A stretch of 64,000 bases of DNA from CAYUQT01 sp964446835. Its GTDB lineage: Bacteria > Planctomycetota > Phycisphaerae > UBA1845 > JAFGLZ01. Where the stretch lies: NCBI GenBank assembly GCA_964446835.1, contig CAYUQT010000049.1:1-64000 (forward strand), given 5' to 3'. A model generated the notes under the pieces. It searched no databases, was not told where the DNA came from, and saw only the letters and a list, made by a program, of their open reading frames with translations. Shown here in pieces: positions 10,210-19,032 of this stretch. Made by a program: the position numbers and the translations under genes. Each line of letters starts with the position of its first letter. Within the stretch, counting starts at the first letter, position 1.

Positions 10210-10353
10210 GTCTGTCACACACACTCAGATCATGCGATGACGAGTCGTCTACGATGGAGTCGGAAGGCGGTCATGCACCGTCGAATCTGGTAGACTTGCT
10301 CCCAAGGCAGATGGTGCCGGCGCGCGGGGCTGTCCTGTTCGAGGGCCGCTAGG

Positions 10354-11379
10354 ATGAAAGGGTGCGAACCGAGAAGACTCCGCAGGAGGTCGGTGGGCAG
10401 GTTCACGCTGATCGTCTCGATCGTCGCGATCCAATGGTCGTCGTGCTCGCGGGATCCGGTAGGGGGGGTGCGGGAGAAAGCATCAAGTCGGCCATCGCCT
10501 CTGGTCACGTCAAAGCCGTCCAGTGTGCCCGCACAGACTTCACTCGCTCGGCTTCTTGAGAACGCTGCGCCGGACGGATGGGTGCGGGTCGGCGCGGTCG
10601 AGCAGTACACGCCGCAGAGCCTCTACGAGAAGATCGACGGCCTGGCCGACCTCTTTCTATCCTATGACGTCGTTGGATTGTCGGTTGCCAACTACAAGAA
10701 GTCGCCGGAATCGCAGGTTCTGCTCGAAGCCTACATCTACGACATGGGCACACCGACGAATGCCTTCGGCGTCTTTTCCGTCGAACGTTCGCCGAACGAA
10801 CCTCGCGTCGATATCGGTCGGGAGGCCTACCACTCGGATGCCAGCGTCTTTATCTGGACCGGACAGTATTACCTCAAGATCATCGCCTCGGACGCGACGG
10901 ACGAACTGGCGAAGGTCGGCTTGGCACTGGCCGGGGGGCTGGCTCGCTCTCTGTCCGATTCCGGCCGGCATGTCTGGGGCCTGAAGGCTTTGCCGCAGGC
11001 TAACCTCGTACCCCGGTCGCAGCGTTACTTTCGCGTCGACGCGATGGGACTGGACTTCATGCGAGACACCTATACGGCCCAGTATCGCAGGGGCGAGGCC
11101 GTGGTCGATGCGTTTCTCTCACGTCAGGATACTCCCGAGGCGGCTGGGGCGACGATCGAGCGATACGTGGCACATGCCCGCAAGTACGGTCGGGCGGCGG
11201 AGACTCTGGTGGCCGGCGGCATGAAGCTCATACGCTGCGATATGGGCAGAACCTTTGATGTCATCTTTGCCAAGGGTCGACTGGTGGCCGGCGTGACCGC
11301 TGTCGGGGATTCCGGGCTTGCCGTTCAGGCGGCGATCGATCTGGGCAGAGAGCTCGATGAGTCGGCGGACACCCCGTGA
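10354..11379 (+). CDS. DUF6599-like predicted lipoprotein
   Basis: A 341-residue protein of unknown function. An Arg-rich start, a hydrophobic stretch (FTLIVSIVAIQW) and SSC make a plausible lipoprotein signal with Cys about residue 31. The body contains YTPQSLYEKIDGLADLFLSY and AYIYDMGTPTNAFGVFSVE, which resemble the uncharacterised DUF6599 family as I remember it. The sialidase gene starts 58 bp downstream on the same strand, so the two are probably co-transcribed. No catalytic motif is visible. Confidence 0.65.
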   Translation: MKGCEPRRLRRRSVGRFTLIVSIVAIQWSSCSRDPVGGVREKASSRPSPLVTSKPSSVPAQTSLARLLENAAPDGWVRVGAVEQYTPQSLYEKIDGLADLFLSYDVVGLSVANYKKSPESQVLLEAYIYDMGTPTNAFGVFSVERSPNEPRVDIGREAYHSDASVFIWTGQYYLKIIASDATDELAKVGLALAGGLARSLSDSGRHVWGLKALPQANLVPRSQRYFRVDAMGLDFMRDTYTAQYRRGEAVVDAFLSRQDTPEAAGATIERYVAHARKYGRAAETLVAGGMKLIRCDMGRTFDVIFAKGRLVAGVTAVGDSGLAVQAAIDLGRELDESADTP

Positions 11380-11437
11380 CGGGGCGGTGCCGTCGCGACT
11401 CCTTGCGGCGCGGGATAGACAGGAGGGGCGTCGTCGA

Positions 11438-12598
11438 ATGAACAGGCGGGTCATTGAGGCTGCGGTGTGTGTGTTGGGTGTGACAGCGGGGGTGTTTGCC
11501 GTTGCCGAGGCCCAGCGGCAGAACCCTCCTGTGCAGACCGACGTGTTCGTGAGCGGCATCGGTGGCGTTCACACCTATCGCATCCCGGCGATGCTCGTTA
11601 CCTCAAAGGGCACCTTGCTGGTTTTCTGTGAGGCGCGGAAAGAATCGATCCGGGACGCGAGTCCCACCGATATGGTGCTGCGGCGCAGCATCGACGGCGG
11701 TAAGACCTGGCTGCCCATCCAGACCCTCGTGCGTGCTGAGGGAAACGACGCGATCATGAATCCGTGTCCGGTCGTAGACACCAGGACCGGCACCATCCTG
11801 CTGATGTGTATCAACGCGCACAAGGTCAGAAAGCAGCATCATTGCCCCTTGCTGCTGACCAGCACAGACGACGGGCAGACGTGGTCCGCCCCGGCCGATC
11901 TGGCCCATCGGATCTCGCCCTATGACGACACCTTTGTCACGGGCCCGGGCGTCGGCATCCAAACCCGTAAGGGGCGGCTGATCGTTCCGGGCTACTCCGG
12001 CGAGTACGATGGGAAGACCGATACGGGCTGCTATTCCCGTGTCCTTTTCAGCGATGATCTGGGGATGAGTTGGAGGATGGGCGCTGCGGTGTCCGAGTTC
12101 ACCGATGAATCGCAGGTCGTCGAGTTGAGCGATGGTCGCCTGATGCTCAACATGCGTCAGAACATGCGAAAGAACTGCCGCGCCGTGGCGACGAGCGAGG
12201 ACGGCGGGCAAACATGGTCGCGCGTCTGTTGGGACCCCGCGCTGAACGAATGTCCCTGCCAGGCGAGCCTGATTCGCTATACTCCGGCGGGGCGAGATGG
12301 CAAGAGCTGCCTGCTTTTCGCCAACCCCGACAATGTCGGCGATCGCTACGGAGCGGTTGAACGCACAAGGATGACCATCAAGCTCAGCTACGATGAAGGG
12401 AAGACCTGGCCGGTCAAGAAACTCATTCATCCCGGGCCCTCCTCCTATTCGTCGCTGGTTCGCTTGCCCGAAGGCGACATCGGTCTTGTCTATGAAGGGG
12501 GCCAGAGGCATCGTCGCGAGTGGATCCGCTTCGCCCGTATGACGCCGGTCTGGTTGACCGGCGGCGCGGACACTCAGAGGGGCTCCTGCGAGCGCTGA
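11438..12598 (+). CDS. Exo-sialidase-like protein (GH33-type, BNR repeats)
   Basis: A predicted exported six-bladed-propeller glycosidase of 386 residues. The ATG at 11438 has AGGAGGGG ten bases upstream and opens a signal peptide ending near AVAEAQ. The YRIP motif (residues 47-50), whose Arg binds the substrate carboxylate in sialidases, is followed by FCEARK and four Asp boxes: SIDGGKTW, STDDGQTW, SEDGGQTW and SYDEGKTW. Family enzymes release terminal sialic acids from glycoconjugates. Related planctomycete proteins may act on other acidic sugars, so specificity is open. It shares an apparent operon with the lipoprotein gene upstream. Confidence 0.85.
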   Translation: MNRRVIEAAVCVLGVTAGVFAVAEAQRQNPPVQTDVFVSGIGGVHTYRIPAMLVTSKGTLLVFCEARKESIRDASPTDMVLRRSIDGGKTWLPIQTLVRAEGNDAIMNPCPVVDTRTGTILLMCINAHKVRKQHHCPLLLTSTDDGQTWSAPADLAHRISPYDDTFVTGPGVGIQTRKGRLIVPGYSGEYDGKTDTGCYSRVLFSDDLGMSWRMGAAVSEFTDESQVVELSDGRLMLNMRQNMRKNCRAVATSEDGGQTWSRVCWDPALNECPCQASLIRYTPAGRDGKSCLLFANPDNVGDRYGAVERTRMTIKLSYDEGKTWPVKKLIHPGPSSYSSLVRLPEGDIGLVYEGGQRHRREWIRFARMTPVWLTGGADTQRGSCER

Positions 12599-13058
12599 GA
12601 GCCCTGGCGGATCACGACTCGGGTCTGCTTGTCAACTCCACAATATTAAGAGCGGCAACACCTTCTGGCGATGATACCCCGGCCTGCATCTACCGGTGTC
12701 GAGCCATGTAATCGCATCGATCGCAACGGCAAGTCCGGACAGTACGAAGCATGTCGCGGGCATCGCCACGTTCCCTTCTCCCTGATGAACCCGCTACCGG
12801 CCTGTTGATCGACCACGACAAGAGTGGTACACTGGTTAAACCTGAAGGTTCGACCGCAAAGTCTAACCGGAAGTTCGATCAGGAGTGGAACACCGGCTCA
12901 AGAGGGTGTTTTGTGCGAATGAACCGGTTTACGACCGTCGGCGTAGTCCCTGGCCTTGCGATTGGGGATCGTGCTGCCCGAGAGCCGGTGCACGTGTGCC
13001 AGACTTCGGTTTCCTGGCCGTCAGTCATCTCATCAAACCGAATTACAGGAGGATTCTA
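12599..13058. other. Intergenic region with promoter, no gene seen
   Basis: A 460-bp spacer before the acyl-CoA synthetase. The synthetase frame stays open back to 12885, but the coding start is set by AGGAGG at 13048-13053. A promoter-like pair sits at 12805-12833. Nothing else is recognisable. Confidence 0.5.
12805..12833 (+). promoter_or_regulatory. Candidate sigma70 promoter for acyl-CoA synthetase
   Basis: TTGATC, 17-base spacer, TACACT. It would give a leader of roughly 220 bases before the ATG at 13059. Confidence 0.45.
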
Positions 13059-14789
13059 ATGGACGAGGCCAAGCCGCTGCCCCGAGAGATTCTGGGTAAG
13101 GTCCAGGTATTGACACCGGACGACAGCGATCCGAACCTGCCGTTGATGCTTCGTCGCCGCGTGGAGATGCACCGCTCGAAGTGTCTCTACACGGTGGCCG
13201 CCGGCGACGGCTACCGGCATATTCGTTGGGAGGAGTATCTCGCCGACGTGACGAATCTGGCCCGAGCACTCGTGCAACTGGGTTTGAAGCTAGGCGATCG
13301 TGTCGCGATCAGCAGCGAGAATCGATACGAATGGCGCGTGTGCGACGGGGCGATCCTCGCGGCCGGCGGAGTCGTCGTGCCCCTTCATGTCGGTCTGACA
13401 GGCTTGCAGGCCCAGCACGAGATCCACGACGCCGGTTGCCGGATGCTGATCGTGTCCAATCAAGGACAGATGGACAAGATGGCGCCGGTGGCGAACATGC
13501 TCGGCAGTGTTGCTTGCATCATCACCCTCGATCCGGCGAGGTGGTCGGGCCAACACGAGGTTCTGTGCTACCAGAACCTGCTGGACGTCGGGGCGAAGGC
13601 CTCGGCCAGCACGGCCGATGAGCAGCTTCAGCGAGAGCACGCCCTGACAAGAGAAGACCTGGCCACCATCATCTACACCAGCGGCACGACGGGTGTTCCC
13701 AAGGGCGTGATGCTGACTCATGACAATATCCTCTTCCTGTGCGACCGGATTCGAGCGGCCGTCGGTATGCGAGAACACGAGGTTCTGCTGAACTGGCTGC
13801 CGTTGAGCCATGGGTTCGGCCGCATGGCGGATCATTTCACGGCCCTCATGGCCGGGTGCCGCGTGGCGATGGCCGAAGGCCACGAGGTCCTCGTCAAGCG
13901 GATCGCGGACATCCAGCCCACTGCCATGACGGCGGTGCCCCGGATCTTCGAGAAGATATTTGCCCTCACGAGCATGATGTCGCCCGACGATCAGAGGAGG
14001 AAGCTCAAGTCATTGTTCGGGCCTCGCATGGGATATTTGATCAGTGGTGGGGCTCCTCTGCCGCCGGTCGTTGCCGACGTCTTCCTGAATGCCGGTGTGC
14101 TGATCCTCGAAGGCTATGGTCTGACGGAAACGACGGCCATCTCTCACTTCAACCATCCCGATCGCTACCGCGCCGGAACCGTCGGCTTGGCCATTCCGGA
14201 CACCGAGGTCACGATTGCCGAAGACGGTGAGGTTCTGATACGCGGCCGGCACATCATGAAGGGATATTGGGGTATGCCCGAGGCCACCGCCGAGGTGATG
14301 ACCGGCGACTGGTTCCATACCGGCGACATCGGGTGCATCGACGACGAGGGGTTTCTCGTGATCACCGATCGCAAGAAGGACCTGATCGTTAACAGTGCCG
14401 GCAAGAACATTGCACCTCAGTATGTCGAGTCGACTCTGGCGCAGGTGCCGTTTATCAATCAGGTTGTCGTCTTCGGCGATCGGCGTCAGTATCTCTCGGC
14501 GGTGATCGTGCCGGAGTGGCTGGCGATCGACAAGCTCTATGCCATGATGGAGATGGAAAAGAAGCCACCGACGGAGGCGGTTGAAGACCCCGCCCTGATT
14601 GGGGTCATGCGAACGTATATCGACGAAGCTCTGAAGGACCTTGCTCCCTGGGAGCAGGTGCGCAAGTTCGTCCTCGTCTCGGAGGCTTTCTCCATCGAAG
14701 GAGGCACGTTGACACCTACCCTCAAGGTTCGCCGCAAGCAGGCGTACGAGCGTCATCAGAGCCGGATCGAGGCGCTCTATGAGGAATGA
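13059..14789 (+). CDS. Long-chain acyl-CoA synthetase (AMP-forming)
   Basis: Activates a carboxylic acid, probably a fatty acid, to its acyl-CoA through an acyl-adenylate. The 576-residue protein has the ANL-superfamily signature motifs in order: the phosphate loop YTSGTTGVPKGVMLTH, the adenine and acyl region YLISGGAPLPP and GYGLTETTA, then the hinge HTGDIGCIDDEGFLVITDR followed by KKDLIVNSAGKNIAP. The start is clear from AGGAGG six bases upstream. KorA begins 132 bp downstream on the same strand. Co-expression with the 2-oxoacid oxidoreductase is possible but not shown. Confidence 0.93.
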   Translation: MDEAKPLPREILGKVQVLTPDDSDPNLPLMLRRRVEMHRSKCLYTVAAGDGYRHIRWEEYLADVTNLARALVQLGLKLGDRVAISSENRYEWRVCDGAILAAGGVVVPLHVGLTGLQAQHEIHDAGCRMLIVSNQGQMDKMAPVANMLGSVACIITLDPARWSGQHEVLCYQNLLDVGAKASASTADEQLQREHALTREDLATIIYTSGTTGVPKGVMLTHDNILFLCDRIRAAVGMREHEVLLNWLPLSHGFGRMADHFTALMAGCRVAMAEGHEVLVKRIADIQPTAMTAVPRIFEKIFALTSMMSPDDQRRKLKSLFGPRMGYLISGGAPLPPVVADVFLNAGVLILEGYGLTETTAISHFNHPDRYRAGTVGLAIPDTEVTIAEDGEVLIRGRHIMKGYWGMPEATAEVMTGDWFHTGDIGCIDDEGFLVITDRKKDLIVNSAGKNIAPQYVESTLAQVPFINQVVVFGDRRQYLSAVIVPEWLAIDKLYAMMEMEKKPPTEAVEDPALIGVMRTYIDEALKDLAPWEQVRKFVLVSEAFSIEGGTLTPTLKVRRKQAYERHQSRIEALYEE

Positions 14790-14921
14790 TGTACCGAGGG
14801 CATCGGTTCTGAAGTGACTGCCGCGCGATGCTGAAGGGGTTCTTTCGGAGCCTTCCCACTTTTCTCCTTGCCCGTTCATGGTGCGCAGGGGTAGAAAGGG
14901 GATCGGCGCGGGAGTCCCGAT

Positions 14922-16607
14922 ATGGACGTTGCGGTCAGAATTGCCGGAGAAGCCGGCCAAGGCGTTCAGACCACCGGTCATCTGCTGGTTCATGCCTTGG
15001 CAGGCATGGGTCTGCATGTCTTCGCCACACAGAGCTATCTATCCAGGGTGCGAGGGGGAGTGAACTGGTACGACATCCGCATTTCGGATCGTGAGCTCTT
15101 CGCGGGACGGTCCGGGGCGGATCTTCTGATTGCCTTTACCTCGGAGGCTCTGGAGAAGGCTCGGACTGACCTCGCCAAGAATGCCGTGATCGCCTTTGAC
15201 GGGCAGGGAGGGGCGGGTGTCATCTCGCTGCAATTCACGAAGGCCGCTCAGGAGGTGGCTCGGGCATCGGTCATGGCCAATGTGGTGGCGGCGGGTGCCG
15301 TCTTCGGCCTCCTCGGGTATGACATCGAGCGACTCTGCGACTGTCTGAGAGAGCAGTTCCAGAAGAAGGGGGTGGAGGTTGTTGAGCAGAACATCCGCTG
15401 TGCACAACGCGGTGCCGAACTGGCGGCCCCGCATGCGGGGGCGGTAAGCGCTCCGGTGTCGCCGGGAGCCTCACGGTTTGTGATGAGCGGGGCCGAGGCC
15501 GTGGGGCTGGGCGCGGTGACCGCGGGCCTCAAACTGCTGACCTCCTATCCCATGAGCCCCTCTACGGCGACCCTCACGTACATTGCCGGCGTGGCCGACG
15601 AGTATGGCGTCGTGGTCGAGCAGGCAGAGGACGAGGTGGCCGCGATCAATATGGTGTGCGGGGCGACTTATGCCGGTGTCCCGGCCATGACGACGACCAG
15701 TGGGGGAGGCTTCGCATTGATGTGCGAGGGGCTGTCGCTGGCGGGGATGCAGGAGTTGCCGGCGGTGATTATGGTCGGACAACGTCCCGGTCCGGCCACG
15801 GGCCTTCCGACTCGAACTGCCCAACAAGACCTCCTCTTTGTGCTCCACGCCGGTCACGGGGAGTTTCCCAGGGCCATTTTCGCGCCGGGTGCCGTTTCCC
15901 AGGCCTACGAGCTGACCCGACATGCGATTCAGATCGCGCATCGGTATCAGACACCGGTGATTATCCTGACGGACCAGTTTCTGGCCGATCAGCAGAAGAA
16001 CATTGCTCCTCTCGATCCGACCCTCCGCCCGATCGATCGCTGTCTGGTGCGCGATCCGAGTCCGGAGTACCGTCGCTATGAGGTCACGCCCGGCGGGGTC
16101 TCGCCGAGGGCCATACCCGGTTCGGAGGCCTTCGTGATTGTCGATTCCGATGAGCACGCGGAAACCGGCCATATCACGGAGGACCTGGATGCTCGCGTGC
16201 GGATGCAGGATAAGCGGATGCTCAAACTTCAGGGGCTGATCGACGAGGCCCTATCGCCCCAGCGGTATGGGGCCGATCCGGCCGAAACCGTTCTGATCGC
16301 CTGGGGTTCCACCTATGGTCCCTGTCGTGAGGCGGTCGACCTGCTGAATGGCGCCGGTGGTAAGGTCGCGATGGTCCACTTCGCCCAGGTGTGGCCTCTG
16401 AACTCTGAAGAGGTGCGCAGAACGCTGTTTGCCGATCCCAGCGGGGCCCGCCACACCGCGAAGTACTTCTCCGTGGAGTGTAACCAGACGGGGCAATTCG
16501 CGTCGGTTCTCCGAGAACAGGGCATCCTGACCCAATGCGGCCTGATTACCCAATACGACGGAATGCCGTTTACGGCGCAGGAAATCGTGCGGAGGCTATC
16601 ACGATGA
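14922..16607 (+). CDS. korA: 2-oxoacid:ferredoxin oxidoreductase, fused gamma-alpha subunit
   Basis: The larger subunit of an oxygen-sensitive enzyme that decarboxylates a 2-oxoacid (2-oxoglutarate in the best-known members) to acyl-CoA with reduction of ferredoxin. Of 561 residues, about 1-180 form the gamma domain (RIAGEAGQGVQTTGHLL, YLSRVRGG). The rest is the alpha part, including TSYPMSPSTATLTYIAG, EQAEDEVAAINM and TTTSGGGFALMCEG. This gamma-alpha fusion is normal for the two-subunit KorAB type. Its TGA overlaps the ATG of korB by four bases, so the two are translationally coupled. Confidence 0.9.
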   Translation: MDVAVRIAGEAGQGVQTTGHLLVHALAGMGLHVFATQSYLSRVRGGVNWYDIRISDRELFAGRSGADLLIAFTSEALEKARTDLAKNAVIAFDGQGGAGVISLQFTKAAQEVARASVMANVVAAGAVFGLLGYDIERLCDCLREQFQKKGVEVVEQNIRCAQRGAELAAPHAGAVSAPVSPGASRFVMSGAEAVGLGAVTAGLKLLTSYPMSPSTATLTYIAGVADEYGVVVEQAEDEVAAINMVCGATYAGVPAMTTTSGGGFALMCEGLSLAGMQELPAVIMVGQRPGPATGLPTRTAQQDLLFVLHAGHGEFPRAIFAPGAVSQAYELTRHAIQIAHRYQTPVIILTDQFLADQQKNIAPLDPTLRPIDRCLVRDPSPEYRRYEVTPGGVSPRAIPGSEAFVIVDSDEHAETGHITEDLDARVRMQDKRMLKLQGLIDEALSPQRYGADPAETVLIAWGSTYGPCREAVDLLNGAGGKVAMVHFAQVWPLNSEEVRRTLFADPSGARHTAKYFSVECNQTGQFASVLREQGILTQCGLITQYDGMPFTAQEIVRRLSR

Positions 16608-17434
16608 CTGGCCAGAATCCGCTGACGGATATCGCATGGTGCCCCGGTTGCGGTAACTTTCCGCTTCTCCAGACGCTCGATCGGGCCATCGAAACCGTGG
16701 GCATCGATCGACGGAATCTGGTTCTGGTTTCCGGTATCGGACAGGCCGCAAAGCTCCCCCATTATGTACGGGCCAATGTGTTCAACGGCCTGCACGGTCG
16801 AGCACTTCCGGCGGCTACGGCCATCAAGATTGCCAATCACAAGCTGGAGGTCGTCATCACCAGCGGAGACGGCGACATGTATGGCGAGGGGGGCAATCAT
16901 CTCCTTCATGCATTGCGCCGGAACATAGGCGTCAAGGCCTTCGTGCACAATAACCAGGTCTATGGCCTGACCACGGGGCAGGCCTCGCCGACGGCGGACG
17001 TCGGGTTCAAGACCAAGGTTCAGACCCACGGTGTGATCAACAAACCCCTGAACCCCCTGGCGCTGGCCATTGTCGAAGATGTGGCCTTCGTCGCGCGATC
17101 GTTCACCGGACTGCCGGATCATCTTCATGGGGTGATGGTTGAGGCTCTGCGATGCACGACGGGATTCGCCCTGGTGGATATCCTTCAACCCTGCGTTTCG
17201 TTCAACCGGACCAACACGTTCAAGTGGTATCGCCAGAGGGTCCGGCCGGTCGATGAGAGGTACGATCCCTTCGATCGCGAAAAGGGCTTGTCGCTGGCCC
17301 TTCAATGGGGCGACGAGATTCCGATCGGCATTCTGTACCGCAGTCGTCGGGGGAGTTTTGAATCCCTTACGCCCGCCTTGGCCCATTCCACACTTCTCGA
17401 GCAGTTTGACGCTGCCGAATCGCGGTGCAGATAG
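16604..17434 (+). CDS. korB: 2-oxoacid:ferredoxin oxidoreductase beta subunit
   Basis: The thiamine-diphosphate and Fe-S subunit partnering korA; 276 residues. The ATG at 16604 overlaps the korA stop and has GGAGG nine bases upstream. The motif WCPGCGN gives Cys13 and Cys16 for the Fe-S cluster. SGDGDMYGEGGNHLLHALRR followed by NNQVYGLTTGQ is the ThDP/Mg site. LQPCVSFN supplies a further conserved Cys. Where many KorB proteins have a Cys in GIGCS, this one reads GIGQAAK, so that ligand seems absent. No separate ferredoxin-like delta subunit is adjacent. Confidence 0.9.
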   Translation: MTGQNPLTDIAWCPGCGNFPLLQTLDRAIETVGIDRRNLVLVSGIGQAAKLPHYVRANVFNGLHGRALPAATAIKIANHKLEVVITSGDGDMYGEGGNHLLHALRRNIGVKAFVHNNQVYGLTTGQASPTADVGFKTKVQTHGVINKPLNPLALAIVEDVAFVARSFTGLPDHLHGVMVEALRCTTGFALVDILQPCVSFNRTNTFKWYRQRVRPVDERYDPFDREKGLSLALQWGDEIPIGILYRSRRGSFESLTPALAHSTLLEQFDAAESRCR

Positions 17435-17551
17435 ACGGGAAAGGGTGATTCGCCTGGTCCCTCATGCCGCGGCGTCAACGATGCGGGACCGCGCCGAGGT
17501 ATGGCCGGATGTGCCTAACCTAACAGGGCATGTGGAATAGCCTGTGATAGT

Positions 17552-17618
17552 AGTATAAACACCATTATATTCCTGTTGCACATTGACAGTTCGGCTAACA
17601 ATCAGTATAAGAACCATT
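17552..17618 (+). repeat. Direct repeat pair in promoter region
   Basis: AGTATAAACACCATT (17552-17566) and AGTATAAGAACCATT (17604-17618) are 52 bp apart, about five helical turns. The second copy contains the -10 box of the promoter below. The stretch is much more AT-rich than the surroundings. Confidence 0.55.
17583..17611 (+). promoter_or_regulatory. Strong sigma70-type promoter
   Basis: TTGACA, 17-base spacer, TATAAG: a consensus -35 and near-consensus -10. It lies about 70 bp upstream of the propeller protein ATG at 17683. Confidence 0.7.
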
Positions 17619-17682
17619 GAAATTTATTTATTCACCAGTCATGTCTTCCTTGTTTCGTTGAACAGAAGGAAGGAATTGATCC

Positions 17683-18951
17683 ATGCTTCGAATCTCGGGG
17701 AGCGGGTCGCTTGAGGGTGCCACCGTGTGCCTGGGGCTGGCTGTTCTTCCGGTGGTGTGCCTCGCTCAGAGCGGTACGTGGGCGCCGATGGTTAGCGGGA
17801 CGACGTCGAGTCTATACGGCATTCACGGGTTGGGTCCCAATGACGTGTTTGCCGTGGGCGAGCGGGGCGTGATCCTGCATTTCGACGGTTCGACCTGGTC
17901 ACCCATGACCTCGGGTTCGACCCAGCGGCTCCACAGCGTCTGGTGTAGCGGGCCTAACGCGGTCTTCGCGGTAGGGCTTGGAGGCACGATCCTTCATTAT
18001 GGTGGCGTCTCGTGGTCGGCGATGACTCCCACAACCTCCTACGCCTTGAAGGCGGTCTGGGGCAGCGGTCCTGCAGACGTCTATGCCGTGGGTGACCTGG
18101 GCACGGTCCTTCACTACGACGGGGCGGCCTGGACCTCGCTCGACAGCGGGACCTCCTATTGGATCCTGGACGTCTGGGGCAGCGGGCCTAACGAGGTCTA
18201 TGCGGTCGGCTATCTGGGCATGATCCTTCGTCGGGTGGATTCGGTGTGGTCGACGGTATCCAGCCCGACGACAGAGGCACTGTACGCCCTGTCCGGCGGT
18301 GGACCGTTCCCGATTCATGCCGTGGGGCTTTCGGGTGTGGCGTTGCGGTATGACGGTTCGTCCTGGGAATCTGTCGCCACCGGTGTCAGCAAGAATCTCT
18401 TCGGACTCTGGTATGGTGGGCCAAACGACGTCGTGGCCGTTGGGAGTACCGGCACGATCTGTCGCTTCGATGGCGCCCGCTGGTCTCGCATGGTCTCCAA
18501 CACCACCGCTTCATTCAACGATGTGTGGGGAAGCGGGCCGAAGAATGTGTACGCGGTGGGTCAGAGCGGAATGATTCAGCGCTATCGGGCACCGTGTTCG
18601 CTGACAATCGACTACATCAAGGAACAGTGGGGCGATGTCGTACTGACGCCCGAACCCAACGATGCCAACGTCCCGCTGTATGACGCAGGAACCCTGGTCA
18701 CGCTGACGGCCGTTCCGATTGAAGGCAAGGCCTTTGATTGCTGGGAGATTGCCGATTTGAACCACCCGAACGATGCCAACTACATCACCCGCGATGCCAA
18801 TGAGACCCTCGTGCTGTATATGGATCGGGATCAGCAGGTGACAGCGGTGTTCAAGTGCGGATCGGGTTTGGGCGTTCTTCCCTCATGGGTGGGACTGGCG
18901 GGTTGTGTACTGCTTATGGCGCATCGCAGGGCACATCGTCAGAACAGGTAA
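17683..18951 (+). CDS. Surface seven-repeat beta-propeller protein with Cys-type anchor tail
   Basis: A 422-residue exported protein of unknown function. After a signal peptide it has seven repeats of about 41 residues built on WGSGPxDVYAVGxxGxILHYDG, enough for one seven-bladed propeller of the BNR/YCF48-like kind. A domain resembling divergent InlB-type B-repeats follows (about residues 305-390, containing WEIADLNHPNDANY). The end is CGSGLGVLPSWVGLAGC, a hydrophobic segment and a basic tail, which looks like a surface-anchoring signal. The start has GAAGGAAGG upstream. Probably a binding protein rather than an enzyme, since Asp boxes and catalytic residues are absent. Confidence 0.75.
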   Translation: MLRISGSGSLEGATVCLGLAVLPVVCLAQSGTWAPMVSGTTSSLYGIHGLGPNDVFAVGERGVILHFDGSTWSPMTSGSTQRLHSVWCSGPNAVFAVGLGGTILHYGGVSWSAMTPTTSYALKAVWGSGPADVYAVGDLGTVLHYDGAAWTSLDSGTSYWILDVWGSGPNEVYAVGYLGMILRRVDSVWSTVSSPTTEALYALSGGGPFPIHAVGLSGVALRYDGSSWESVATGVSKNLFGLWYGGPNDVVAVGSTGTICRFDGARWSRMVSNTTASFNDVWGSGPKNVYAVGQSGMIQRYRAPCSLTIDYIKEQWGDVVLTPEPNDANVPLYDAGTLVTLTAVPIEGKAFDCWEIADLNHPNDANYITRDANETLVLYMDRDQQVTAVFKCGSGLGVLPSWVGLAGCVLLMAHRRAHRQNR

Positions 18952-19032
18952 TGCTGGGATGGCAATGTTGCTGCTGTCCATCCGCATCATCTATCCATGG
19001 GGGATCGGCCGGGGGAGTCTCCGAGAACGGGC

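Larger units (their letters stand above)
9962..10353. other. Divergent intergenic region with promoter and inverted repeat
   Basis: A 392-bp spacer between two divergent genes. It holds the leftward promoter at 10021-10049 and a perfect 9-bp inverted repeat (GATCGGTGA at 10174-10182, TCACCGATC at 10201-10209). No gene is supported. Confidence 0.55.

Noticed and set aside
17800..18600. Regular DNA repeats of about 123 bp suggesting a CRISPR or tandem array
   Set aside because: They are the diverged coding repeats of the seven-bladed propeller, with protein-level rather than DNA-level conservation.
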